This document shows positions 44,297 to 54,859 of a stretch of DNA of 64,000 nt, piece after piece. A program made the translations under genes and the position numbers. Within the stretch, counting starts at the first letter, position 1; the number at the start of each line of letters is the position of its first letter. The DNA is from Entamoeba invadens IP1 (Eukaryota > Evosea > Mastigamoebida > Endamoebidae): contig NW_004440424.1 in assembly GCF_000330505.1 (NCBI RefSeq), forward strand, positions 13,088-77,087. Reading direction: 5' to 3'. A model generated the notes under the pieces. The model was not told the DNA's origin. It did not search any database and saw only the letters and a list, made by a program, of their open reading frames with translations.

Positions 44297-44718
44297 ACGT
44301 TTTTCAAAAATTCATATCTTGTGTTTTCTTTTTTTTTCAAATTTGATAAAAATGTATTCACACTGTTTGAATGTGGAGGAGTAACATTCACTTGGGTAGT
44401 GGCAATATTTAAATTTTAACAAATATGCAAGAAATTTTTATTTAGGTGTTTTTAAAAAGACTAAAAATTTTTTTATTAAAAAAATAATGTGTTTTATTCT
44501 GCTATAAAACATATTTATACTTCTTTAAGTTTAATAAGATATATAAGCGTTTTTATTGTTTTTCTTTTTATGACTTGTGTATTATTACTATAATAATAAA
44601 CTTTTTGAAAAAGGAAAAATGTTTAATAAATACGAGATTTCCCAATTATTAAACCACTCGAATCAAGTTTAAAGTTATTTAAAATGTTATTTAATTTTTT
44701 AACATGTTTTATAGTATT
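44297..44718. other. AT-rich spacer
   Basis: No gene or repeat recognised. Confidence 0.4.
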
Positions 44719-44720
44719 TA

Positions 44721-45798
44721 TAGTGACCTGCTAAAAGGTATAAATTTCCGACAAGGTCTAAAGAAACCATATTATAGTTTTTTAAAATTATAATTTTAGA
44801 TTGTGTTTCAATTCGACATTTATTTCTTTATATTGCAAATATTTCAAAATAGACTAAACTTTTACTTAATTATAATACATTATCAAAATGGATTAAAGGT
44901 GAACTGAAAATCTATTTTAATGGTTAAAGCTGTACATGTGCATTTATTTGGAGAATACCAAAAAAGACCAAACCTGCAATTGCAATGGTTTTCGACAATT
45001 CAACCAATTCTTTGGATGTATCAAATTCATCGTGTTGCTTACTGAAAATAACATAACCATTGTTAGCTTATTTCTGTATGCTTTTCATTTCCTTCAAGTT
45101 GTTGATTTGGGGATATTTGGTAAGCTTAAAAGAAGAATGTCTTTTTTAAAGCGAAAGACAGTTTTGTAAACTTGCTTTTAAAAAAGAAGTCGAGAAGGAA
45201 TATGTGGATGGTAATTTGTTTTGAAAAAAAATAATTTTTTATAATATTGAACTCGGAAACAGACTAAGAGAGTTAATGATATTGGTAGATTCTTTATTTG
45301 TTGTTACAACACCTCTTTTTAATGTTATGTTTTTCAAACAAGCTGTAACAGTCAACTGGATCGACAAAACACCCCAATTAATACACGATATTCAATTAAT
45401 GTCGTGTATCAATTGAACGTTGTATATTTATGGAAACACCCCAATACAGAGAATTGTTTAAACAATTTATTCTAAAACCAATTCCGTTGCATTAAAAGAA
45501 AAGAAAGACAACAGTACTTTTTTCCAAATTAAGTAAAAAAAGAAAGGGAAGTAAAAAGAGCATTAAAGGACCAAAAAGAAAATAAGAAAAAGGAAAACTT
45601 GTTTTAAGATTGCCGTCGTTTTTAAACCAATTAAAAAGCTTGACAAAAATTGATTCAATGTGATTAATTTTTTTGTTTTTTACTTTTTTAATGTTATTTG
45701 TGTTATTGTTACTGTTTTTTATAATTATAATATAAAATAATAAATTATAGTTTCTTTAAACCATTTGTCATATTTTTATTGCTTTTAGCAGGTCACTA
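44721..45798. mobile_element. 1.1-kb deletion derivative of a DDE_1 transposon
   Basis: Both termini begin TAGTGACCTGCTAAAAG and share a second block further in (GACAARG, then TAAAGAAAC). Flanking TA lies at 44719-44720 and 45799-45800. Inside, around 45085-45165, a transposase scrap survives: HFLQVVDLGIFGKLKRRMSF, matching the third-Asp region HLCQPMDLGIFGNQKKFL of the 4310-6049 enzyme. The rest is frameshifted or unrelated AT-rich DNA. Non-autonomous. Confidence 0.75.
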
Positions 45799-45800
45799 TA

Positions 45801-46900
45801 GATGAATAAATTATATTTTTTTGTTTTATATTTCAGTTTCTGTATCCCAAAAATAATCAATATTAAAAAGAATAATATAATTAACTAAAATTTATTAATA
45901 TATATAAGTATACATTATATTAATGCCGGTTATGGGAATAACAAAACCCTTGAGTTTTATAAGGTAATGATTCAATTTTCCATCAACAAAATAAAAAAAC
46001 TTCCAAAATACTTAGTCTGTGTATTTTTTTGTTTAATTTTAATACTTGATATTTGGTATGATTTATAATTTAATAATTGTTTTAAACAAAAAATGATAAT
46101 TGTTAAAAATGAAAGTCGTATTTTTAACTTGATTTATTTTTAGTATCGAGTTATAATACGAAACCAAATTGGTAGTAAAATTAAAATTAGGTTTTTACAA
46201 TTTCAGCCATATGTTAAACTTTGCCCAACTTAAAACTTTTATAAATACTTAATAAATTGACAAAACTATTTAAATAGTTAAATTATAATTTGATTATTAT
46301 TTCAAGTTTTAGGTTAGAGATAATAATTAGACTGATTTAATATAATTAAATATAATATATATAATAGTTTTGTATATAGCAAAGAGAATATTCATTGTAT
46401 CAGAGTGTTAAATAAATGATAAAATAAGAATTATCATTTTGATATTTTTTGTTACTATAAATGTCACTATAAAACGGGATTATTAAATTGACCTCTTAAC
46501 TTTGAAATTATCTGTAAATTGTTGGACAAACTAATTTTCTCCCAAATTAAGAACAAAAAACATAATAATTTTGGTTATCTATTGCGACATAATTCAATAA
46601 AAAAGAGAAAAGATAATTCAAAGCCAAACAGGACATTATAAAGGAAAACAATTTACAATTTTTACGACATACATTGAAAACATCAACTCCGATATCAACA
46701 AATACAGCATATTAGTATAATTCTGTTCAGTTTATTAATAAAATTCTATAGACAAAAAACAGAAGAAGGCTGAATTGTTCGGTGCACAAAACAAAAATAA
46801 AGAGGCAAGAAAAGAAACTTCTAATTCGTTTGTTCTTCTATTTTACCAAACCTCCCTTTGGCTTTTAATAAAGTCCAGAACTCACTCCAACAGTATTATT
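45801..46900. other. AT-rich region upstream of guanine deaminase
   Basis: No gene recognised. In-frame codons upstream of the deaminase ATG are open back to about 46775 but contain no ATG. The deaminase promoter is expected in the last 100 bases or so, but no element could be assigned. Confidence 0.4.
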
Positions 46901-48190
46901 ATGTCATCCCAACGAGTGTATCATGGTATGTTTGTTGATGCTCCATACGCCGGTCATCTTCACATTCAAAACATCTATTTGGCGGTCGACTCCACTGGTA
47001 TTATAACTTACACTGGTGACACACTCCCACCTAACACGCACACTGAGAACGTCATAGAAATCCCTAAAGGAAAGTTTTTCCTTCCTGGTTTCATTGATTG
47101 TCACATCCACGCGCCTCAATACGCAACAGTCGCCACACAATTTGGAAAGCCGTTGATGGAGTGGTTGGAGGCTTCTGCGTTTCCAGCGGAGCGGAAGTGC
47201 AAGGAAGAGTCTTTGGCACGAGACTTGTACACCAAAGTTGTTTTAAAAACACTGCAGAATGGTACAACTACTGCGTCGTACTTTGGCACTATTTTTAATT
47301 CCACGGACTTGATCCTTGCCGATGTGTGTGAAACAAACCATCAAAGAGCCTTTGTAGGCAAAGTGTGTCAAGACAAAATGATTCCCAACGATCTCTGTGA
47401 GGTTACTGAAGATTCCATTGTAGACGCCGAGACTTTTGTGGACACTGTTCTCTCCAAGAATTATAAATATGTTCGTCCTATCGTGACTCCGCGCTTCGCA
47501 GTGTCATGCAGTCTTGAATTGATGAGTCAATTAAGTGCCTTAGCTTCAAAGAAAGATATCTTCATACAAACTCATCTCAGTGAAAATACACAAGAGTGTG
47601 AGTTGATCGCAGAGATGTACCCCGACTGCAAGAATTACACTGACGTCTATGAGAAGGTTGGCTGTTTAACTTCCAAGACTCTATTAGCGCATTCAATTCA
47701 TTTAAGTGATGACGAGATAGAAGTGATCAAGAACCATGAAAGTTGCTTAATCCATTGCCCAGTAGCCAATCTGTCGATGAAATCCGGCTTCTTTAGATTC
47801 AAAAAGTTGTATCAAATGGGTGTCAAGATCGGGATGGGGACGGATGTTGCTGGGGGGTATTCTCCTTCTATGATCGAAGTGATGAAAATGGCCATGTTAG
47901 TCGGCAACATTAGTTCCATCACAAACAATGACGCACAAATCGACTTTGGGGATGTCTTATATATGGCGACAATGGGTGGCGCGAAATGTCTGAATTTAGA
48001 CAAACAGATCGGAAGCTTTGAAAATGGCAAAAAGTTTGATGCGCTCTTAATCGACTTGACTAAGGACAACACTAACATCGATTTATTCGACTGGAACACT
48101 CAGGAGGATATGGTCGAGCGTTTCATATTACAAGGCGACTCGAGGAACATAGCACAAGTTTATGTTGATGGAACACAAATTGAGTTATAA
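46901..48190 (+). CDS. Guanine deaminase
   Basis: 429 aa, the usual length (about 450). It hydrolyses guanine to xanthine and ammonia, a purine catabolic step in the cytosol. Amidohydrolase zinc ligands are visible: H68 and H70 in PGFIDCHIHAPQY, H225 in IQTHLSEN, H264 in LLAHSIHLSD and D315 in GMGTDVAGGYS. Guanine-deaminase-specific stretches include EWLEASAFPAERK, LKTLQNGTTTASYFGTI, QRAFVGKVCQD, VRPIVTPRFAVSCS and HCPVANLSMKSGFF. The start MSSQRVYHG is the first ATG after a stop-poor leader that has none. Convergent with the DCN1-like gene 115 bp away. Purine salvage is essential in this purine-auxotrophic genus, so a guanine-degrading enzyme shifts the balance toward xanthine; that remark is background plus inference. 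Intact. Confidence 0.95.
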   Translation: MSSQRVYHGMFVDAPYAGHLHIQNIYLAVDSTGIITYTGDTLPPNTHTENVIEIPKGKFFLPGFIDCHIHAPQYATVATQFGKPLMEWLEASAFPAERKCKEESLARDLYTKVVLKTLQNGTTTASYFGTIFNSTDLILADVCETNHQRAFVGKVCQDKMIPNDLCEVTEDSIVDAETFVDTVLSKNYKYVRPIVTPRFAVSCSLELMSQLSALASKKDIFIQTHLSENTQECELIAEMYPDCKNYTDVYEKVGCLTSKTLLAHSIHLSDDEIEVIKNHESCLIHCPVANLSMKSGFFRFKKLYQMGVKIGMGTDVAGGYSPSMIEVMKMAMLVGNISSITNNDAQIDFGDVLYMATMGGAKCLNLDKQIGSFENGKKFDALLIDLTKDNTNIDLFDWNTQEDMVERFILQGDSRNIAQVYVDGTQIEL

Positions 48191-48305
48191 AGTGTTACTT
48201 TCTTTTACTATTTATATTACTATTTATATTAATTAATAATATTCACGTTGTAAGTGCCGTTTAACATAAAATAATACTCAAATATTACTTTCAAAGTCAA
48301 ATAAA

Positions 48306-49100
48306 TCACTTCTTAGAAGGTTTTGTATTGACAAACTCCAAGAAGTCTTGATAGAGTTGCGGTAAGTAGACTTTCTCATCGATCACGTCTTGTGATATTT
48401 TAAGCTTTTTGATTGTGTTAAATTCGCGAATGAAGTCGGTGATATACGAGAACTCGTCCTTTGATATTGAAAGCCTTTTTTTAACATCTTTTACAAAGTT
48501 TAAGAATAAGGGGAATACGGGACTATTGTAGATCTCACTGAGTAACACGTCTTGGTAGACAGCATTCAACATATCTACAAACTCCGTCTTCCCTTGTTCT
48601 CTCACTCGAAAAGAGACATTCATTTGCTTCTCCGTCATAGTGTCCAATTTGTTTTGTTCTTTGTTTAAAGCGAATATCATGACTTTCAGTTGTTGGTGGA
48701 CAAACATCAAAAACTTGTGGTTCTGCTTTTGAATCTCCTTATTGAAATAGTCTTCAATATCCTTTTGATAGGCACCAGTTAAGACAATCTTCTCCGTAAA
48801 CGCCTTCATCTGCATTTGACTGAAATTCCCAAACTCTTTCGTTTCCCCAAGGTACGACATCACATACAAGTAGAACCCATCTTCAGGTATCCCGACTTCT
48901 TTCATGAACGGCGACAATTCGTCGCCGTCCAAATGGGTCTTCTCCCCCAAATGTTTCTCAAATATTTTCAAAAATTCACCGCCACAATTGATCACCCCCT
49001 TCGACGGCCTTTTCTTGTTCGAAAGCCTCAATGGGTAATTGAAAAATGCGTCCACCGCGCTGTTCACATCGTCAAAATTGCTTTTGTACTCCTCTGCCAT
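48306..49100 (-). CDS. DCN1-like (cullin neddylation potentiating) domain protein, 264 aa
   Basis: The C-terminal region has the DCUN1 pattern: FPLFLNFVKDVKKRLSISKD, EFSYITDFIREF, then YLPQLYQDFLEFV, equivalent to FL-x-KKxISKDxWxxxLxF and WPxLxDDFVEW. An EF-hand-like N-terminal half (LDGDELSPFMKEVGIPEDGF, then YLYVMSYLGETKEFGNFS) fits the first half of the domain. DCN1 proteins bind the cullin WHB domain and the acetylated E2 UBC12 to speed NEDD8 transfer. Identification rests on pattern alone and is weaker than for the 59342 gene, because the conserved Trp and Asp-Asp positions are replaced. Start at the first ATG; intact. Confidence 0.6.
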   Translation of the reverse strand: MAEEYKSNFDDVNSAVDAFFNYPLRLSNKKRPSKGVINCGGEFLKIFEKHLGEKTHLDGDELSPFMKEVGIPEDGFYLYVMSYLGETKEFGNFSQMQMKAFTEKIVLTGAYQKDIEDYFNKEIQKQNHKFLMFVHQQLKVMIFALNKEQNKLDTMTEKQMNVSFRVREQGKTEFVDMLNAVYQDVLLSEIYNSPVFPLFLNFVKDVKKRLSISKDEFSYITDFIREFNTIKKLKISQDVIDEKVYLPQLYQDFLEFVNTKPSKK

Positions 49101-49660
49101 TTCTTCTCTTCACGTGAGATGGATTATAGTAAATTTATTAAATAATTTTTACTATAATTATTATCGATAGGATTATAGTTTTATTTAACAATTGAGTTAT
49201 TTGTTAATTATTCTTTGCAACAAACGAGGCACCAGTCACCATCATAAAATTATCTATAAAGTTGGTGTTCTTATTTCCCCTTGACATCTTTTTTTTAAGT
49301 TTTTTTTTTCGATCATTAAAAAACTCAAATAGTAATTTTCGTTCAGCTGTGGTTTAATTAACACTCGTTTTTATCTTAAACATTTTATTGCGCGGACAAT
49401 CATCGTTTTTTGAAATGCAATCCTCAATAGTAAAAATGGGTTCTATTATTTTATTATAATACATTTACTATACTTTCATAATATATTATATTAGAAGATA
49501 ATTAATTATACCACTCAATTAATATCAAGAATAAAAAAACTTGTGCTCTAATATATTTTTAAGTCTTTTTTACAATTTATAATAAAATTATATTAAAAAA
49601 TACAAAATAATAAAATCCATAATATAATAATAAAATAACTATAACACAAACTAAATTAGA
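49101..49660. other. AT-rich spacer
   Basis: Includes a diverse AT-rich stretch and poly-T runs. Nothing coding recognised. Confidence 0.4.
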
Positions 49661-49677
49661 CCATTTTATTAGGCTTC

Positions 49678-49800
49678 GCAACCGAGAATTTTCTTATTAA
49701 AAATTAGTATCTAAAAAAGCTAATAAAACGGGGAAGAAAAATTGACCCGTTTTATTAGAGTTTTTCGATACTAATTTTTGATAAGAAAATTCTCGGTTGC
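49678..49800. mobile_element. Foldback hairpin element
   Basis: Bases 49678-49711 (GCAACCGAGAATTTTCTTAT, continuing to TTAGTATC) are complementary to 49767-49800 with one mismatch. An inner pair, TAATAAAACGGG (49721-49732) and CCCGTTTTATTA (49746-49757), extends the stem across a short bulge, leaving a loop of about 13 nt. It lies in the 3' flank of the SAC-domain gene. It could be a foldback MITE or a strong transcription-end structure. Confidence 0.7.
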
Positions 49801-49913
49801 GCACCCTACATTTTATACCCGTCATACAGTGACTGGTATAAAATGGAATAGCACAAAATCCAACAACATAAAAACTGAATTAGACAGACAAATGTATGTA
49901 ACAAAGACTACGC

Positions 49914-52841
49914 TCAAGTGCGTTGTACAGCAAAAAGGAAATCTCCGATTTTCTGCTTTTCACTATAAATTGGGCATTTTCCTTCCTGTGTTTTTTGAAG
50001 TAAATAATTGAGAGGGACAATTGCTCTGCCGACCTCGACATCCTTTTCAAAGAAAAGTGCAGTTATCCACTTCTTCTTGACATCGATGTCTCCACAAAAC
50101 AGTGAAAGCAGAATGTTAAGGAAACACGCCTTTTTGTTCTTTGAAGGTGGAGAAGTAGTTGTTACCGTCTGTGTGAGGACAGAAGACACCAACTCGAGCT
50201 GTACGCCCTTTTCGCTCCCAACTTTCGTCTCGAAAAGTGCTTCGATGTTCTCGACTTTGAAGACGTACTTTTGGATGAAGTCTTCCTTGTCATTCTCAAC
50301 AATCGAAAACCGAGACCCCAAACAAAACAATGGACTCGGCTTCACACGCACACAATTCTCTTTTCCTTCGCTTAAGACTATTTCCGTGGTCGTGTCGGTA
50401 TCTTCACTTAAGTCGAAAACACTCCTTTGAAAGACACTCCCATTCTTGCGGACTATTTTAGTCTTCCGTATCGCTTTCTCAAGACCAGGTATCTCATCGC
50501 GGCTGTCAAACACGGAGATGAAGAGTTCATTCACTTCACTTCGCAAATCAATGTTCTTCACATAAAGGCCTTTCTCCTCACTCTTCTCGTATTCTTCTAA
50601 CACTAAAAACCCCACCGACGTTTCGTTAATCTTCATGAATATAGCAGAACCAACACTCTTCAATGTGGTGTATTTAATCGGACGACTCTTTTCATAAAAC
50701 ACATTCGACACTTCAACACTATGAATCTTCCAATACTTCACCTTCTTCACAAATACACACTGCGCAACATCTGATGTATGATGGACAGAAACTAAGACGT
50801 AGATCTCCCCACTTTTATTCAACTCCACTGACACCTTTTGGAAGAAGTCAAAGACACTGTCAAAGATGTTCTCTTGCGTTTGATAAGAACACTTATTCAC
50901 TGAAACAACTACAATATCTTTCTGATTGTTCTTCACACAATTCTTGATCATTTGTTCGTCCGGTTCACTCTCAACAAACTCCATATTCCAATTGATCATC
51001 GACACCTCTATCCGATGGTCTACTTTATGTTCAATCACTCTATTTGATTTGTTACTCCAATCGACTACAGGCCCCTTCCTTAGTGTAATCGGCCGACTTT
51101 TAGATTTGAACTTGCTGACTTCATTGAGTAAACTGAACATCTTGTCCCGATCACCAATTTGGACTTTCCGCGGAAGCGACGTCTTCTTCGTGTAAAACAC
51201 CACTTTGTCGAAGTCGTGTGTTGCTTCGCACGCAACAACATCAGAAAGTAGTACTTCCCAGCATATCCCGGTCTCATCGTAGTACACTTTAACTGCCTTT
51301 TTCGTCACATGAATATGCACTTTGCGCGTTTGAGACTCTTTCATCGACGTGTCATTTTCATACGCAAGTGGTATGCAAAGCACAACGGACTCACAATTTT
51401 CGCTCTCTGCTATTCTCGTCTTTCCAAGTAACAAATCGAGTGTCTCTTGTGGTGTTTGGTATTGGTCGGTTTGTATTGAGATCATTGTCCTTTGAATCGA
51501 GGTCTTCCCGTCAGACATCATTCCTTTTATTCCTCTTTTGCCGCTTCTCGTGTAGTCGGTCTTCATCGCATTTGTTCCTGTATATCTTTTACTCATGACG
51601 TTGGCATGATCCGCCCAGATGTTCTTAATTTCGTCGCAGAATGTGATCTCGTCGTTCAGTGCCATGCACTGTGTGCTCAATATTTGCTTTGCAATCGACG
51701 ACTGCACCACATTCGTCCTGTCGAGACAGTCAATACAATTCGTCCGCACAACCCCCCTCTGTATTTGTGTCACTTCGTTCTTCCCGTTCCTCACAAAGCA
51801 ATTCTGTTTCACTAATTCACTAGAAATGGTTGCAATAAGGTTCTCGACGTTCTCATATTTAGAATTCGCGCATTCCTTGTGGAAGTCAAACGCAAAGTAC
51901 TTGACCTGTGGTGCATTGAGTCCAATATAGAACCCATACATATCATGCAATTCCTTCTCAGCGCCATGGTTATCCAACAGATTCACTGCTAATACATCTC
52001 CATACAATTTATTCATACTCTCAAAGTGATTTGCCACACACCAGTCTTGATAAATCGTCGGATAGAATTTCCCTTTCGGCGAGAACTTGTCTTCCTCATT
52101 AGTTTTCCATATTAATGGGATGTTCCCTCGGACTTGAACAAACGACGTGATCACATCATGGGTCTCCACTATTTGCTCGGTCTCGACAAAGTTCGAGACG
52201 TTGCCATTGATGTCGCCCCCGCGCGATGAAAAGCGGAGACCAGTCCTCGAACAGTCTCTTCGCGAGATGAGTGTGTACTTCACCTTGTCGACGACCGTCG
52301 ACGCGACAAAGCCGTCGACAAAGATAGTCACCCATTCACTAGGAAGTGCGGCAACCATGTTTTGGTTCCAAAAGAAACGCTTATCTACATAAGACGAGTC
52401 TTTATAAAGACTTTGTTGTGTTAAAGTGATGTTAACATCGTGGCTATAGTACAACTCAAAGTCGTCAAACATCTTCTGAATGCGCTGTTGGAGTTTCAAA
52501 TCGGACTTCCCATATTGCTTCTGCAGTTGTTTGTCGTCGAGCTCGGGCAATGGAATCACTTCGATCTTCTCGACTTTCCGGATCATACAATTGAACACCT
52601 CGGCGCAGGGAAAGCTCGTCGCTAGTACACAGAGAGTAACATTGTGGAGAGGAATGAACCCAATTAACTCGTTGGCAGTATAACTCTTCTCTACAGTCGT
52701 TGTATCAAAAAATTGAGTGAAGTCCTGACTCGCGAAAGAAAAGTAAAGAGGTTTCCGTTTGGGGTGGTTAAATGTGGCGCCTTTAGTAGAGATGTTGACT
52801 AATATTGTCGACATCAAATGAGATTTTGAGAACGTTTTCAA
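49914..52841 (-). CDS. SAC-domain phosphoinositide phosphatase with a degenerate 5-phosphatase-like region
   Basis: 975 aa, intact. The SAC domain covers about residues 100-480: RRDCSRTGLRFSSRGGDING followed by NVSNFVETEQI (about 195-224), and the catalytic CX5R loop RTNCIDCLDRTNVVQ with C369 and R375. This predicts removal of phosphates from PI3P, PI4P or PI(3,5)P2 on membranes. A PH-like segment follows (about 505-580). From about 605, IEVSMINWNMEFVE resembles the start of an inositol 5-phosphatase domain as in synaptojanins (normally a WNVNG-type motif). Later catalytic motifs expected there (GDLNYR, SDHxPV) are not visible. A beta-rich C-terminal region (FKVENIEALFET, then WITALFFEKDVEVGRAIVPL) could be C2-like. 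So it appears to be a synaptojanin-like protein with only the SAC activity left. M11 (MSTILVN) is an alternative start. Confidence 0.85.
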   Translation of the reverse strand: MKTFSKSHLMSTILVNISTKGATFNHPKRKPLYFSFASQDFTQFFDTTTVEKSYTANELIGFIPLHNVTLCVLATSFPCAEVFNCMIRKVEKIEVIPLPELDDKQLQKQYGKSDLKLQQRIQKMFDDFELYYSHDVNITLTQQSLYKDSSYVDKRFFWNQNMVAALPSEWVTIFVDGFVASTVVDKVKYTLISRRDCSRTGLRFSSRGGDINGNVSNFVETEQIVETHDVITSFVQVRGNIPLIWKTNEEDKFSPKGKFYPTIYQDWCVANHFESMNKLYGDVLAVNLLDNHGAEKELHDMYGFYIGLNAPQVKYFAFDFHKECANSKYENVENLIATISSELVKQNCFVRNGKNEVTQIQRGVVRTNCIDCLDRTNVVQSSIAKQILSTQCMALNDEITFCDEIKNIWADHANVMSKRYTGTNAMKTDYTRSGKRGIKGMMSDGKTSIQRTMISIQTDQYQTPQETLDLLLGKTRIAESENCESVVLCIPLAYENDTSMKESQTRKVHIHVTKKAVKVYYDETGICWEVLLSDVVACEATHDFDKVVFYTKKTSLPRKVQIGDRDKMFSLLNEVSKFKSKSRPITLRKGPVVDWSNKSNRVIEHKVDHRIEVSMINWNMEFVESEPDEQMIKNCVKNNQKDIVVVSVNKCSYQTQENIFDSVFDFFQKVSVELNKSGEIYVLVSVHHTSDVAQCVFVKKVKYWKIHSVEVSNVFYEKSRPIKYTTLKSVGSAIFMKINETSVGFLVLEEYEKSEEKGLYVKNIDLRSEVNELFISVFDSRDEIPGLEKAIRKTKIVRKNGSVFQRSVFDLSEDTDTTTEIVLSEGKENCVRVKPSPLFCLGSRFSIVENDKEDFIQKYVFKVENIEALFETKVGSEKGVQLELVSSVLTQTVTTTSPPSKNKKACFLNILLSLFCGDIDVKKKWITALFFEKDVEVGRAIVPLNYLLQKTQEGKCPIYSEKQKIGDFLFAVQRT

Positions 52842-53963
52842 AAGAATGGATTTCTCTGTGATTGAAAATAATTTTCAGACTTCTTCGAAATTTTTGGATA
52901 AAATGAGTGTCATTAAAACGAAATTGTTGTGTTACTTTCTTCTTTAGTTTGCCATTCCCTTGCAGTTTGAGTTATTCTCTTTTTATATTAAGTATGGTAA
53001 ATATACTATTGAAGTACTATTGGAAGTCTGTATTCAATACTGATTCTAATTCAACAACTTTTGAGAATAAAATCCTTCATATTCTTCCATAGGGACTTAT
53101 TCGTCTTGTTTTCGGGATTTCAATTGTATTTTATTGAATCGTGGGTGATTCTTTGGTTGGAATGAGTCTAATTTGTCTTAAAAAACACTCCTTTTCAGAC
53201 GTTTTTTTTTATTATAATAAAAAAAAAATAATGTTTTTGTTTGTTTTGTGTAAAAAGGGGTAAATAATAATCATTGTTTTACTATTTAATGTACTAATTT
53301 TTACTATACTAAAATAGTATAAATATATTCTTTGACTAAATATAAAATTTGATTTAACAGAATTATTTTATTTATAACTGAAATTGTTTTTACCAATTTT
53401 TTAAATTGTCCACTTTTTGTATGAAAAAACAAAAAAAAAGTTTTTATTTTACAGAATTCTAAAAATCAATTGTTTTCCATATTTTTTTTTTTTTAGTTTT
53501 CAATTATTTTTAATATTTATTTAATTGAAGTTTAATTACATATATTTTTGATAAACTATAATAAAATAAACTATATCTTTAAATGAATAAAAAAGATCAA
53601 AGTATTCTAGAATGAATTAAAATATTAATCAATTTTAATAAAAGAAGAACTATTTAATAATATTATTATTCAATTATAAAAAACCATATTTTGATTCTAA
53701 ATAATATGGTAAACAAAACTATTAGCACTTTAAATAACATTGAACAAAATTCAAGTGGTCTAAAAATCGGGAAATCTCGAGTTTATTAAATAAATTTCCG
53801 TTTTTTAGAGATTATATTTTGTGCATAAAAAATACACAAGCCAAAAAAGGAAAATCATCAAAGATTGGATTAATATCCCTGAAAAAATAGGCCAAAACAA
53901 AAATAAGCGCGTTATCTTAAGTGTTAAATGAACAATTCCAATAACACGACGAATAACAAAAAA
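52842..53963. other. AT-rich intergenic region
   Basis: No gene recognised. It contains long A and T runs near 53200 and 53480. Confidence 0.5.
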
Positions 53964-54371
53964 TCACTTTCGGAGTATATCGGACGTTTTTGCTTTGACG
54001 AGTTTTTTGTATGAGCTGACTGTTGGGGTAGTTTGGAATGGAGCTTTCTTTGAGTAGTTGACAATCCCCTTAATGAGTTTTTTATTAATGATTTTATCGA
54101 GTTCTCTTCTTCCTTTCACGACTTTTCTCAGTCTCTTTGCGTTCTCTCTAACCTTCTCAAAGAATGGGATATCCTTCTTTAAATCCTTCTTGTTGAGTTT
54201 CATGCTTTTGTACATCAATTTTGTGTTGTCGATATCCTTCACGGTTTGTTCGTCAAATTTGATTTTCACTTCTTCGTCTCCATCTTTTGAAGTACTTGGA
54301 CTTTTACTTGAAACACTTGGGACAGCGCCACATAGACTCACCACTAACATTATCATCACAATCCCTCTCAT
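53964..54371 (-). CDS. Small secreted Lys-rich protein, 135 aa
   Basis: An N-terminal signal peptide (MRGIVMIMLVVSLCGAVPSV) precedes a short Ser-rich acidic stretch and a strongly basic helical body (KLMYKSMKLNKKDLKKDIPF, then VRENAKRLRKVVKGRRELDK and INKKLIKGIVNYSKKAP). There are no cysteines after the leader. No family recognised. Secretion, or residence in the endomembrane system, is inferred. Intact, in the same orientation as its neighbours, with clearly higher GC than the flanks. Confidence 0.7.
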   Translation of the reverse strand: MRGIVMIMLVVSLCGAVPSVSSKSPSTSKDGDEEVKIKFDEQTVKDIDNTKLMYKSMKLNKKDLKKDIPFFEKVRENAKRLRKVVKGRRELDKIINKKLIKGIVNYSKKAPFQTTPTVSSYKKLVKAKTSDILRK

Positions 54372-54859
54372 TGTATTATACTATACTTTTGTAGTTGAAT
54401 AGTTTTAATTATCGTATTTTTTTTTATGATTACTTACTATAAATTATTTAAAAAATAATTATAATTTAACTAATTTTGATAAAAAATCAAACTTTAATTA
54501 AAAAATTTTGATTTTTTAAGTAATCACTTTCATTTTTATAAGAGTTTGATTTGTAGCTAATGAAAAATAATATTTAATACATTTTTTTCGGTTCTTATAA
54601 AAAAAGATTTGAAACTGATTAAAATAGTTTTAAATAGTAACAACAAAACTATTAAAAATTATAATATTATAAAAAACTATTAAAAAACTATTAAAACTAT
54701 TCAAAAAATAAATTATTATTAAATTATTAAAATTATTATACAATTTAAAAATAAAAAAAAACATTTTTAAATTATTAAAAAATTATAAAAAACTATTCAA
54801 ATTAACTTAACGCTAACAGTAGTAATTTAATTTAAAAATCACAGGAACAGACATACAAA
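54372..54859. other. AT-rich spacer
   Basis: A/T low-complexity DNA with AAACTATTAAA-type repeats. No gene. Confidence 0.5.

Noticed and set aside
42840..44310. CRISPR-like array reading of the GTTTCANAACAATT repeats
   Set aside because: Spacing and sequence vary, the array is mirrored as an inverted repeat around an ORF, and the host is a eukaryote; it is a transposon arm.
46775..46900. 42-residue N-terminal extension of guanine deaminase
   Set aside because: No ATG in that stretch; the family normally starts close to MSSQRVYHG.
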